A program made the translations under genes and the position numbers. Under the pieces are notes generated by a model that was given only the letters and a program-made list of their open reading frames with translations, was not told the origin of the DNA and did not search any database. A DNA stretch of 64,000 nt, from positions 372,001-436,000 of the forward strand of contig JABSSW010000013.1 of the NCBI GenBank assembly GCA_018902385.1, given 5' to 3'. The stretch is from Physcia stellaris. Taxonomy: Eukaryota > Ascomycota > Lecanoromycetes > Caliciales > Physciaceae. This document shows, piece by piece, positions 1 to 10,079 of this stretch. How positions within the stretch are numbered: the first letter of the stretch is position 1; every line of letters begins with the position of its first letter.

Positions 1-2961
1 GTGTCCTTGGAACAGACCCTGGTATTACTGCACTGTGTAAAGGTATTGGAACGCATCATTGCGACGATACTGGGATCACCTCGCGATGTGCGAAAATGAT
101 CGAAGGAGAGGGCACTGCATCCGAAGGACAGTTTTGCGATATCTGCTCGCAGATTTGGTAACGAGTGAAAGAATAACTGTGTCATATGCAGTCCAGTTCT
201 CTTGAGCAATTGTTATATGGGGCCGGAAAGAGGGGGGGGGACAAGGTAAAGGAAGGAAATGAATTCCAAGAAGCAGGAGAAAGGACTCGTTATCTGCGCG
301 CGGAAGCGTCGATGAAGGGGGATCAAGTATTGAGGTAAGTACTCATTTCATCAGTTATAGAAGGAGCAAGTAACATTGCCTTGCCTACCTGCGGTTGCCT
401 CTGTTCGCTTCGACTCTGTACACGTGTTTTTATTCAAACAACGCCTTGTTGAAAAGAAGTATTCTCCGGGAGCTTCTGCTTGTGCGAAAATCTATTGTGT
501 TGACCTAAGTCATCGAAAGCAGCGACGGCTCTTCTCACGTGCTGCGCAGAAAAATCAGACTCTTGATTGTTTGTGTTGTGGTAAGAATTAGAGAGGTTAA
601 GTAATCTAATTAGAAGATTGTGTTCATAGACAGGCGTCCACCTTGTGGAAAGGTTACGCTTAGCGTAGTGGCTCCCACCCACTTCACCGCTTGCAACTCA
701 GCATGGGAGGTCCACCCTAGGCTGCAAGAGGCCCACATTACCTTAGGGGTGTGGTGACGCTAAGCTAAATTCCGACTCACATTGTACCTGCCCTCGGGCA
801 GGGAGCGACGTTCTGGAGCAAAACCCGTTGGGACTTGGGGTTTTCACCATACTACCGGTGAGGGGTACTTGGTCTTTTGCTTCCTGAACCTATAGCAGAA
901 ATCAAAAGTTCTTTTTGCGTCGTGGTGATGGTGGTAAAAAGGATTGCAGAATGGTCGAAGAGGGATTTGAACCCTCTGGAGTGCCCCCAAGGGTGCAAGC
1001 CACTGTGTTGTCCCGGGGACGGATGAATCATCTTCCTGCTGTGTTGAAGGAGCATCAAATCTAGCATGTTGTGTACGCATGATGACAAGGGGCTCGGCAT
1101 CGCTACAAAGAGATCCGATTTCAGTTGGTCCTGGCACAGAAGGTGTAGAAGCTAAGGGCTTCATGAATCCTGGCTTGTTATGCCCTCCAGCAGTGCTTAC
1201 AACAGTTTGATTCATTCTATTCCATTGGGAGGCATGACACGATGCAGCCGACAGCAGAGCCCCCATTGTCAACCAAGCACCTCAGCCTCCAGAGACTGTT
1301 ACACCCTCAGGGGCTGGCTAGTCGACGACGCCATGAAGTGCCATGCTCTGACCAAGCTCATTGTCATTTCTCCCTGGTTTCAGACTCCTACGCATTAGAA
1401 TTACAGCAGCTCGCACCTTCAATTACACGCTCCATCCGAAGCCATTAAATAGCCCACAACAAGGCGGTGCGACTGTTATTGAAAAAGCCCAGTGCTCAAC
1501 TTCTCAGCCACCAGATATGGGAAGGATAGTAAAAACCAAGGCGTGCTGAGCATACAAATCCCCAGGCATACAGCAGACAGCATATTGAGGAAACGCCAGG
1601 CTGGGCCGCGCAGATAGTTAGACGATGGCGATCGCTCGAGACGGCGTGGAATTAAACTGCGTATCTTCCCAGAGACATGATTCGAAGAGCGATACAACCC
1701 CTCACCAGCAATTTGCCAGTTTTCGAAGCACCAGTGAACCGAGATCGTACCTAGCTTCGGCCAATCAATACTTCTACGCCAAGAACCCTACCTCACTCCC
1801 TATCCGTCACCACGACATTATGAGGAGAACACATAGCAAAATCAGCGATCTGGGCACCATGGAACAGTCGAAGGCCGCTCACAACGAGCTACCAAAAGCA
1901 AACAGGGAACGCTATATGACAACCGACATACAGCTTCCTCATCTGCCCTCAGGCCGTGCGAGTTTCACTTGGCTCTTGAATCCGCCCCCAGCGATGACCA
2001 CTACGCTAAACTGAATACCGCATCTGGGAAAGCCAACGGAAAGTAGTAGAGGTTAAGGAGGTGACTAGAAGCACAAAGTTCTCGACTCCGCGTTGTGGTA
2101 GGTTTACAATCCAGAAGTGTGAGTAGCTGGGGATTTAAAGGTTCCTTAATATAAAGGTAAACACAGCTTTCTGTACAGGACCGATTGTTATATCTCTTGT
2201 ATCTCCCCGCTCCCCACTTCCCAGTAAAACCCCCTCCACGAACCTGAAATCAATCCTCCATAATTCTCTCCCCACTCCGCGCAAGTCCTCCCCCATTTTC
2301 CTCTTTCCATTCAATGAACCCCCATTCTTTGTCTATCGCTTGCATTAGAGAATACAAGACATATGGCAGGTATAGAGTAAGAGAAGAGAAGAAATATCCC
2401 CTCTACCCCCTACAGACGTACATTGATGGAACTTACCGTGTTCGGAGTAGGTAGGCAGGCAGGCAGGTAGGTAGGTAGGTGGGTAGGTAGGTATGGAGCC
2501 TTTCATACTCAAAGCAAAATCAAGAAGCAAGAATCGATGAATGGGGAGTAGGCCGCCCACGGTTTTACTGATGGTGTGGATGTTTGAATGAGGATAATGA
2601 CTAATCACGGATTATATGCGCCAGCTACCTACCGCGATGTATAGATTCCTGAGGGAGCAATGAAAGATCGTTTAGGGAGTGGTATACAAAGAAAGAGATA
2701 CGAGTCGTTTACTGGGGAGTCGGTGGATTCAAGAGTAGGAAGTAAGGTGGAAATAATGCTGGAGCGATCCGTCGGGAAGGCTGTTTAGGTTGCGTTACCG
2801 CAAACATATTAAGAGATAGGGAGATCCGACAAGACGGTATCAAAAAAAGAAACAGGAACCTGAGATCGAGGTTTATCTAACTCGAATGCATTCCACCATT
2901 TTCCGCTCTATATATCTACAAATACTTCCCGCCCAGTCACCCCACTGCCTCTCCCAAACCC
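1..2961. other. No supported gene
   Basis: Only short ORFs with no recognisable domain, and no convincing exon chain. Contents worth noting: a G run near 230-239; small inverted repeats near 657-760 and 788-803; a tRNA T-arm-like motif on the minus strand near 951-975; and a tetranucleotide microsatellite at 2448-2493. The stretch from about 2160 to 2340 is C-rich on the top strand, and the stretch from about 2440 to 2780 is G-rich. Confidence 0.6.
2448..2493. repeat. AGGT/AGGC tetranucleotide microsatellite
   Basis: About eleven tandem 4-bp units, first AGGC then AGGT, with a few imperfect units. It lies in noncoding DNA downstream of the aldo-keto reductase, on the G-rich side of a local strand-composition switch. 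Confidence 0.9.
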
Positions 2962-4238
2962 CTATTTCTTCCCCTCCAAATCCGTATAAAAATCCCACCC
3001 AAAATTCCCGGACGGATCATTAAACCTCAATTTCTTATCAATCGCCGCAATCCTCTCCATCTCATCCTTCTCAAGCTTGAAATCGCCGTCCAAATTATCC
3101 TTGATGCGAGACGGCGTCTTGCTCTTCGGCAGCACGGAGTGGCCGCTCTGGATGCCCCACGCGAGCGCGACCTGGGCGCCGTTCTTGTTGTACTTTTTGC
3201 CGATCTCGACGAGGGTCGGGTCTTCGATCAGCTTGCCCATGTTTTGGCCCGAGGAGTAGATTTCGTTTTGGTTGCCGAAGCTGGTTGGGGGGAGTTGCGT
3301 TAGTGAACACGATGCTGATACCACGGTCTTCAAAGAAGGAGAAAAAGGATTAAGTGACGGGGATAGGGAAGGGGGAGGGAGGAATGAGGGAACTTACGGC
3401 GAGTACTGCTGAACATGGATCCCTTTCTCCTTGTGCCACTCCGTGAAGGCTCTCTGCTGCAGCCAAGGATGTAATTCCAATTGATGCGCCGCAGGCACAA
3501 CCTCGCTCTCCTTCAACAGCCTTTCCATCTCACCCTTGGAGAAATTCGACACGCCAATCGCCTTGCACTTCCCAGCCTTGAATTCCTTCTCCATCGCCTT
3601 CCAGGTGTCGACGTAATCCGCATTCTCATTATCGGTCTGGATCTTGCCGTCCGAGCCCTTGGGGATCAGAGCGCCCCCAGGGGCGAAGGCACATGGCCAG
3701 TGCATGAGGTAGAGGTCGAGGTAGTCGGTGTCGAGGTCTTTGAGGGACGCATCCAGGGCGGCTGAGACGTCGGAGGGGCGGTGGGAGTTGTTCCAGAGTT
3801 TGGTGGTGATGAAGATCTGGGAGCGGGGGATGCCGGACTTTTTGATGGCGCGGCCGACTGCGGGCTCGGTGCCGTAGCTACAATATCGATCAGCATTGGC
3901 CAAAGTGAGAATATAGTGAACTTGCATTCGAGCGGTGTCGATGTGGCGGTAGCCGGCTTTGAGAGCTTCGAGGACAGCGCCTTCTTGAGCATCCGCATCT
4001 TGCCAGGTGCCGAAGCCGACGGCCGCTATCGAGAGCATTAGCAAAACACATGTATTCGAGTGAAAGAGGAACGCTCACGGATCTTGGCCCCAGTATTGAG
4101 GGGAAGCTGGGTATTGAGCGTAGCCATTGTCCGTGTTCCGAATCCTACTTGGTTCACGATTTGAGAGAGACGAGAAGTTGCAGTCTTAGTTGTTCGAGCG
4201 AGCATTTGGTATGAGTGTGATAGCGAAAGGGAGGCCAA
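2962..4238 (-). CDS. Aldo-keto reductase (AKR, glycerol/aldehyde reductase type)
   Basis: An NADPH-dependent aldehyde/ketone reductase of the (beta/alpha)8-barrel AKR superfamily, probably cytosolic. Four exons fit: 4238-4079, 4025-3926, 3877-3398 and 3280-2962. The catalytic tetrad is visible: Asp in HIDTA, Tyr in YGTE, Lys in TTKLW and His in LMHWP. GVSNFS and YSPFGNQNE are also typical. From the second Met (codon at 4127) the protein is 315 residues, the usual AKR length. From the first Met (4238) it gains 37 residues rich in Arg/Lys/Ser/Thr with almost no acid, which resembles a mitochondrial presequence. Intron 2 (3925-3878, 48 nt) starts with GC (GCAAGT). That is the only donor that keeps the frame and gives HIDTARIYGTE. 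Family assignment is firm; substrate and start choice are not. Confidence 0.93.
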
Positions 4239-4639
4239 GAGTTCTTATAGCCGTTCCGAGGTGAAGAGAATTTGAGGACATTATTGCAGTGCTATGATGT
4301 AATCATCTTATGCCGGCTCTCCTGCCGAACTTCTCTTCTTGGCAGGTCCATGAGCGCAATGAAAAGTGCGACATTGTGCACGCAGTTTATTGGCTGACAG
4401 GGTCAGGGAAACGCTACCTGAAAGTTCACCATCTTCGCTACGGCAATTGTGCTGCACAAACGAGGGAAGTCAGGTCCGCAGATACAAGACGTCCTTGGAA
4501 TAAGGTAATCTCCGAGTCACGTGCTAAGACTAGACAGCTCTCGTCCTATCCGTACGATATCAATTGAGAAATCTCTCCGCACGCGTTGTCTATTACAGCT
4601 CGTAAAGCATCACAACAAGAACCTCCTCATTACCACAAG

Positions 4640-5695
4640 ATGCCTCCACCCACGCCTCTCCACCTCCGAACTCAGCTCCTTCTCTCACACCAGCTCCAAT
4701 ACCTCACCCACCTCCGCCTCACCAACCACTCCCACCGCCTCGCATCAACAACCACCCCCTCCAAACCGACCCCCTTCACCCCCAAAATCACCACCCCAAC
4801 AACCCCCACCACCCTCCCCCTCCCCCAAAAAAACCACAAACCCCTCCCCCTAACCCACGCCCTCGGCCAATCCCACGCCCCATCCCCAGGCTCCAACAGC
4901 GGCATCGACACGCGCTCCCTCTCGCAACGCCGCGACGACGCCTTCAACTACGACAAACACCTCTTGCGCCGTCGCGAACTCACCAGCGCCATCTCGCGCC
5001 CCTATTTCCGGGACATGAGCGTGCTGGACAGCTTGCACAAAGGCAAGACCTTCGTCGCCCCCGCCAGGCTGCTGAGGGCGCATGTGGCGCGGTATTTCCC
5101 CAATTTCAGGGGGTATACGCTTGCGGATGCGTGGACGGCGGATCAGGATACCTGTGTTGCGATGAGGGGGAAGGTGAGTCTGGTGAGTGTGTTTAGTGGG
5201 CAGTGGGCGGAGAGGCAGGTGAAGTCGTGGGTTGGTGGGGAGATGGAGAGGTTGTTGGGGGAGGGAGGCGGGTTGCAGAGGGTGGAGATTACGGTTGAGG
5301 AGACTAGGTTGAGGGCTGCGTTGCTGTGGTGTTTTTGTGGGGGGTTGAAGAGGGCTAGGAGGGAGGAGGAGTGGGGAAGGTTTTTTGTGATTAGGAGGGG
5401 GTTTGGGGAACAGGTGAGGGCTGATTTGGGGATTGTTAATGGGAAGGTTGGATATGTTTATCTTGTGGATTGGGAGGGAAGGATTAGGTGGGCGGGGAGT
5501 GGGGAGTGTGAGGAGGGAGAAAGGGAGGGGTTGGTCAATGGGGCGAGAAGATTAGTAGAGCAGTGGAGGGAGGAAATGGGATCGGAGATCAAGAGGGCAG
5601 CTGAAGTCAGGAAAGTTGTTGATAATTCGGAGCACAAGGATAAAAAAGCACAAGGGCAGAATGCTTCTAAAGAGATGAAGGGATCTGTTGCTTAG
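4640..5695 (+). CDS. ATP10: Mitochondrial F1Fo-ATP synthase assembly factor Atp10
   Basis: In yeast, Atp10 is an inner-membrane, matrix-facing chaperone needed to assemble subunit 6 into the Fo ring. The single exon gives 351 residues from the first ATG in frame; the frame is open further upstream but without an ATG. Residues 1 to about 80 are a Pro/Thr/Ser-rich, basic leader fitting a mitochondrial presequence. Then follow family hallmarks: KHLLRRRELT, PYFRDMS, GKTFVAPARLLRA, RYFPNFRGYTL, a DTCVAMRGKVSLVSVFSG segment, and a WAERQVKSW motif. Composition is odd. Codons end mostly in C up to about position 5075, then mostly in G or T (Arg goes from CGC to AGG, Ala from GCC to GCG). It is transcribed away from the reductase; the intervening 4239-4639 has no other gene. 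Confidence 0.88.
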   Translation: MPPPTPLHLRTQLLLSHQLQYLTHLRLTNHSHRLASTTTPSKPTPFTPKITTPTTPTTLPLPQKNHKPLPLTHALGQSHAPSPGSNSGIDTRSLSQRRDDAFNYDKHLLRRRELTSAISRPYFRDMSVLDSLHKGKTFVAPARLLRAHVARYFPNFRGYTLADAWTADQDTCVAMRGKVSLVSVFSGQWAERQVKSWVGGEMERLLGEGGGLQRVEITVEETRLRAALLWCFCGGLKRARREEEWGRFFVIRRGFGEQVRADLGIVNGKVGYVYLVDWEGRIRWAGSGECEEGEREGLVNGARRLVEQWREEMGSEIKRAAEVRKVVDNSEHKDKKAQGQNASKEMKGSVA

Positions 5696-6087
5696 CCAGC
5701 TTGAAGAAAAGGAAGTCTATTAGCAGTATATCAATCTAGATATCTCTGGGTCCAGCCAAGGAATCTCAAGATTGCCTTTCAATTACTTAATTCTTGACAT
5801 AAGTTGTTAGTATACAGTTCCAACTCCGCGCCATGCACCGCTCTTACTCCTCTACCTGGCCCTTCCAGGCCGTTTGCTGTGAGGAAGCACGGATTTCGCG
5901 TTGGATTGGATCACGCTTCTCGAAAAGGGCAAGGAGTACTCTTGCTCTCAGCATCTTTCTGATAATGTTCAACGCCCTGAACAAAGGTCGCTGATTCCGT
6001 CTCCAGTTGATCTATGCTTCGCTCCAGAGTCATCATCGAGATGCTCCAACTGTGTCCCCTTCATGGTGCATTTGATAATACAGAGGT

Positions 6088-7162
6088 TCACATAAACCAT
6101 AACAGCATCAGACAGCAAAAGGCTATGAAGCCTCCCTACAAGAAAGTCAAAAGTCAGCAGTGTCCATGCTACACGAAGCACCACACCGCAGAATATTCCC
6201 TCTCAGCTCTGCTCTCGGGGGGCAAGAATTTTCAAATGAAATGAAAGGACTGTGCCTGGAGGAAAGCCAACAGAGATACTCGAGAGATACTAACCATTAT
6301 AAATCCATCCCTTCTTCTCTTCGCCCCAATCCGTCCGATCAACCCATCAATCCCCGGCACCTTCCCCGCCGCCCCTCTAATCCTCCTCTGCACCCCACTC
6401 AACATCTCCCTCTGCACTCCAAACCCCTCTTGCACGGCATACGCCTGCGCCAGAACATTATCCACGACGCCGTGACTCTCCTCTATCCTCCTCCTCTCGT
6501 CAAGCATGTAGTCCGCTTCCTCGGCTTCTGGGTTTGAGGCTCTGTAGGCGGAGATGTCGTTGTGGATGTTGGAGAGCAGATTGGCGCGGTCACGGGCGGA
6601 GGAGAGGAGGCCACGTTGCCGCGTGAGTTCGGAACGGTCGGTGGAGAGGAGGGTGCGGTGCCGAGAGAGGTTGGAGGATTTGAGAGCGGAGGTCGTTTCT
6701 GGAGGGGAGGAGTCGAGGAGGCGGGTTAATTGGGTGATTAGGGCTTCACGCTGGGCAGTATGGTCAGCCAAGGATCTATATCAGTGAGGATCGAAGAGGA
6801 AGGTGTCAGACCACAATTACCCTCATATACCACCATACGCTACTCACTACTGTGGGGTCCCACTTTTGGTGCAGTGGTACAGTCTTACAGAAGGGGTAGA
6901 GAGGGGAATGGGATAGGAGTTGGGGCTTACTCGATCAAAGAGGTCTTCTATTTGAGATTCGCATTTCTGCTCTTCTTCGGTGGGCTTTGCGGGGATGTTG
7001 GAGCTTTGAGAGTATTGGGAGTAGGTGTGAAAGAGTGCTTCGGTCTGTTCTTCTCGTGAGCCAGACTCCAAAGCTACGTCCTCTCGTGCTCCCTACCTGG
7101 GTTTCTAGAGATCGGGCCTGCTGGCGGAGTTGGGCCCAGCCGGCACCGGTCGAGGTTGACAT
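6088..7162 (-). CDS. GOS1: Golgi v-SNARE Gos1 (GOSR1/GS28 type)
   Basis: Gos1 is a Golgi Qb-SNARE acting in intra-Golgi and retrograde traffic with Sed5, Ykt6 and Sft1. Four exons fit exactly: 7162-7097, 7044-6931, 6750-6295 and 6135-6088, giving 227 residues (yeast Gos1 is 223). The N-terminus GWAQLRQQARSLETQ matches the family. The SNARE helix has a central Gln in a QREMLSGVQRRI context, and GLIGRIGAKRRRDGFIM precedes the anchor. The last exon supplies only the tail anchor, GGFIAFCCLMLLWFM, followed by the stop. Exon 3 moves from C-ending codons to G-ending codons near 6500. The gene is head-to-head with RPL35, 261 bp apart. Confidence 0.93.
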
Positions 7163-7423
7163 GAGAGCTTTGGCTGAAAGATCTCAAAGTGGCTTTGCAA
7201 AGAGGTACTTGTAATGCCCCTACTTGAGCAGTGCATCTTTATCTCCCCAGCGAAATCCGAGCACCAGCTCAGAAGTCGGATGCTCTCACGACACGGTCTC
7301 AAACGCGGAATGGCTCCGACAACCCTCGCTTAAAGCCACTAGCGCAAAGCGCACACTATCGGAAATCCAGGCCGACTTGAACCATATCTTGGCCATCATC
7401 GACGACAGCCAGTTGAATTCACA
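7163..7423. promoter_or_regulatory. Shared divergent promoter of GOS1 and RPL35
   Basis: The two start codons, in opposite directions, are only 261 bp apart, so both promoters must overlap or lie inside the neighbouring transcript. I see no clear TATA box. A 68-codon ORF crossing this stretch has no family features and is probably chance. Confidence 0.6.
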
Positions 7424-8139
7424 ATGGTAAGAATGATACTATGAATGGGCTTGATAAATGCTTACGAGGTCTTTAGTCGTCTTCCAAAGTCAAGCCAGCC
7501 CAGCTGAAGGGCAAGAACAAAGAGGATCTCAAATCACAGCTGGTGGAATTGAAGACCGAACTCGGCTCCCTACGCACTCAGAAGATCGCAGGAGGAGCTG
7601 CTGCCAAGCTCACCAAGATGTATGATCCCCGTTCTTGTTATTGCTACCTACATAGGTTCTTCGCTTCTTTTCGTTTTATCTTGAGTCCCGCTGACGCATT
7701 GGTAAATTTCAGCCACGACCTTCGCAAATCAATAGCCCGCGTCCTCACCTACATCAACCAGCAGCAACGGTCTCAGCTGCGCATTCTTTACGCCAAGAAG
7801 AAGTACCTGCCGCTCGACCTCCGAGCGAAAAAGACGAGGGCCATCCGGAGGAGGTTGACGAAACATGAGGCTACAAGGATTAGTGAGAAGCAGAAGAAGA
7901 GGCAGACGCATTTCCCGATGCGGAAATATGCTGTTAAGGTATGTTTAAGTTTATATCCTCTTGTGTTTCCTTATTTTTGGGTTGTTGGAACGCGCGTAGG
8001 AAATGGGAAAGAGTGCCTACAATTGGAAGGAGTTTATTGAAACATGAGGCTCTTGGGTGGAATGAGATGTGATCTACTTAGGCCTCGGGAACGCATTATT
8101 TGGGGTTCTCAAGCTAACACGATACAGGCGGCAGCTTAG
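7424..8139 (+). CDS. RPL35: 60S ribosomal protein L35 (uL29)
   Basis: uL29 sits at the polypeptide exit tunnel of the large subunit and helps bind exit-site factors such as SRP. Four exons: 7424-7426, 7477-7619, 7713-7938 and 8128-8139, giving 127 residues. Exon 1 is the ATG alone (ATG followed by GTAAGA). The body shows [50 protein letters not shown] and a basic [12 protein letters not shown] tail. The last intron is placed by a perfect GCTAAC branch point 9 nt before CAG. It adds the terminal AAA residues, and using the nearer TAG instead would give an untypical 15-residue extension. Three introns in so short a gene suit splicing-dependent ribosomal protein expression, which is inference. 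Confidence 0.95.
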
Positions 8140-8736
8140 GTCATTCCGAGTTCGATGAAGTTGTGATCAGGATTGAGATCGAGTATAGGCTCTGCTATGG
8201 TCATCTCTAGGGCTCTAGCGAACGCCTATCGAATTAACTTTTTGACCACTCTGCAATCCGTGCTGTGCACATGCGGCTCAGTCATTTAAGGCCTTATTGA
8301 CGATGCGATCGTAGCAAGATGCAATCTATGTCGAGTTCACTTCATAGTCCCCTCAAAATCTGTCCTATGCTCAAGGGACTCATCCGCGGGAGATTGCGCA
8401 GATGATGCAATCGTAGCAAAGATACAATCTTTAAAAACCATCCACTCGCCTGAGCAGATACCCAGATACTCAGAACCCTCGTGCTCTGTATCCAAAAAAT
8501 GACTTAAAGAACCAGGCTGCTCTTCCTCTAAGTACCCTGTTCTGTTTCAGAATTCGCAACTAGAGATACTCTCTAAACCAGGCCAAGCATTGCATTCAGC
8601 AGAGCAATCCGATAATCTATGTGCTAAATCCCATATATGCTCTCTGTATCCTCCAGCTATCTCCAAGTTCTCTCCCCTCACCAAAAGGACATATCATCAC
8701 CCATCGGAACCCCCTCACTCCCCCTTCCCCAAGCCC
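8140..8736. other. Intergenic, with a short degenerate direct repeat
   Basis: No gene seen. A roughly 29-bp motif with the core ATCGTAGCAA occurs at 8299-8327 and again at 8401-8430; the few differences include G/A transitions. Confidence 0.5.
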
Positions 8737-9492
8737 TCACAACGCGACCGCAACCCCCAAAACCCCAACCACACCCACCAACCCGGCCGCCAAAACCCCC
8801 GTAGCCCTCGCCGCACCCCCACCAGTCGTAGAAGCCGTAACCGCCGACCCAGCCGCAGCAGCCATAGAACTCGTACTCGTCGCCGCACTAGTCGCCTCCG
8901 CCGTACTCGAACTCATACTCGTACTCCCCATCCCCGCCCTACTAGCACTAACCTCACTAGTAACGCTCTCAAAAGCCATCGCCGCCGTCGCCAGCCCCGC
9001 AAAGCCCGTATACGTATGCAAATAGCTCCTCACAGAGGTAGGAAGGTTGCGGAACCAAGACGGGAGCTGCCGGCCGCGAAAGCGGACTCGAAGGAGGAGG
9101 CGTAGGAGGGGTTGTTGACGATGTTGGAGACGAAGTCGGAGGGCGCGGCGGTTTGCAGCGCGGAGAGCACGGGGGAGGTGGGGAGCGCGGAGGCGAGTTG
9201 GTTTGCGAGGGGCGCGAGGCGGAAGAGGAGCGCGGGGTCGTTTGTGGGGAGGGTTATTCCGGCTTGGGAGGCGCTGGGGGAGGGGGTTAGTGGGTTGGTG
9301 GTTGTGGGGCAGGGAGGGGAGTTGTGGGGGGAGAGGGTGAGAGTGAGGATTTAGAGGCTGGACTTACAGGGAGAGGAGTTGGGGGATGTTGTCATTTTGG
9401 CGCTTCTCGAGGTGTGCAGGGCGCTCAATGGCTTCTGGTGCTGCGAGCGATGACGCAGTGAGCGCGAGGAGGGTCAGGGTCGTGAGATACAT
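8737..9492 (-). CDS. Small secreted Ala/Ser-rich protein, probable GPI anchor
   Basis: A cell-wall or plasma-membrane surface protein of unknown role. The start MYLTTLTLLALTASSLAAP (9492) is a clean signal peptide, followed by a KRQ-type processing site. Exon 1 ends at 9368; exon 2 starts after CAG near 9275. The middle (SALPTSPVLSALQTAA, IVNNPSYASSFESAFAAG) reads well. A segment LPSWFRNLPTSVRSYLHTY then follows in a frame that needs one extra base near 9070. After it comes a Ser/Thr/Ala-rich stalk and a hydrophobic C-terminus (ATGVLAAGLVGVVGVLGVA), as expected for a GPI signal. As given, the first frame would stop near 9030 and lose the anchor. The one-base offset lies in GGCCGG and may be an assembly error or a real frameshift. 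Confidence 0.6.
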
Positions 9493-10079
9493 GGCCTTTC
9501 TGGATGTAGGTACTTTGGCTGTGGAGATGGTGAAAGGTAGATCAACGGCCAGGGCGAGGAGATAGCACAGGTGAGATATGTACAGGAGGAACCTTAAGCG
9601 CTGAGGAACAGCACCAAAAATCACCGCAAGGCTGTCCTTATTTACCGGTTTTCAAGTCGCATGGAAGATTGCGCCACGTGATGCACCGCCACCGTGGCTT
9701 GCGCGTGCAGCCTTCACAGGCCAGGGAAGCTAGCCCAAGGTGAGGTTTTTACTGGTGAGTTTTTCGAATCTCGTATGGGTCGGTCCGTTCGTGTTCAACC
9801 AAGCTGTCGGTACTTTCTAATCTCTTTTCGAGCTCGCAAGGTGGCGACAGTTACAATCGTTGAACTTCTACGTGTATGTGAAACGTGGATGTTCACTTGG
9901 ACAAACTGTGACATGACGCTGTCAAAGCACAAGCGAGATTCGTCAGGGAATGCACCGAGCCGTGCAGCATCTAGGATTTAGGGAGCAACTTTTTTTATCA
10001 CATGTGTTGGTGATCTCGTGTAGCTTTGATAAGTGCTAAAGTCGAAACGAATGATTCGTGAAGAATGACGCGACGATAC
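9493..10079. other. Intergenic, no gene seen
   Basis: Lies between the 5' end of the GPI-type gene and the 3' end of the kelch gene. A 95-codon plus-strand ORF here has no recognisable features. Confidence 0.5.

Noticed and set aside
4521-4853. 110-codon Pro-rich ORF overlapping ATP10 start
   Set aside because: Alternative frame of the C-rich ATP10 leader; no family features.
7983-8041. Alternative RPL35 end using the GCGTAG acceptor
   Set aside because: Would add a 15-residue tail foreign to uL29 and lacks a branch point; the later acceptor gives the family-typical end.
8590-9105. Arg/Ser/Pro-rich plus-strand ORF of 171 codons and its 134-codon neighbour
   Set aside because: Antisense shadow of the C-rich half of the GPI-type gene.
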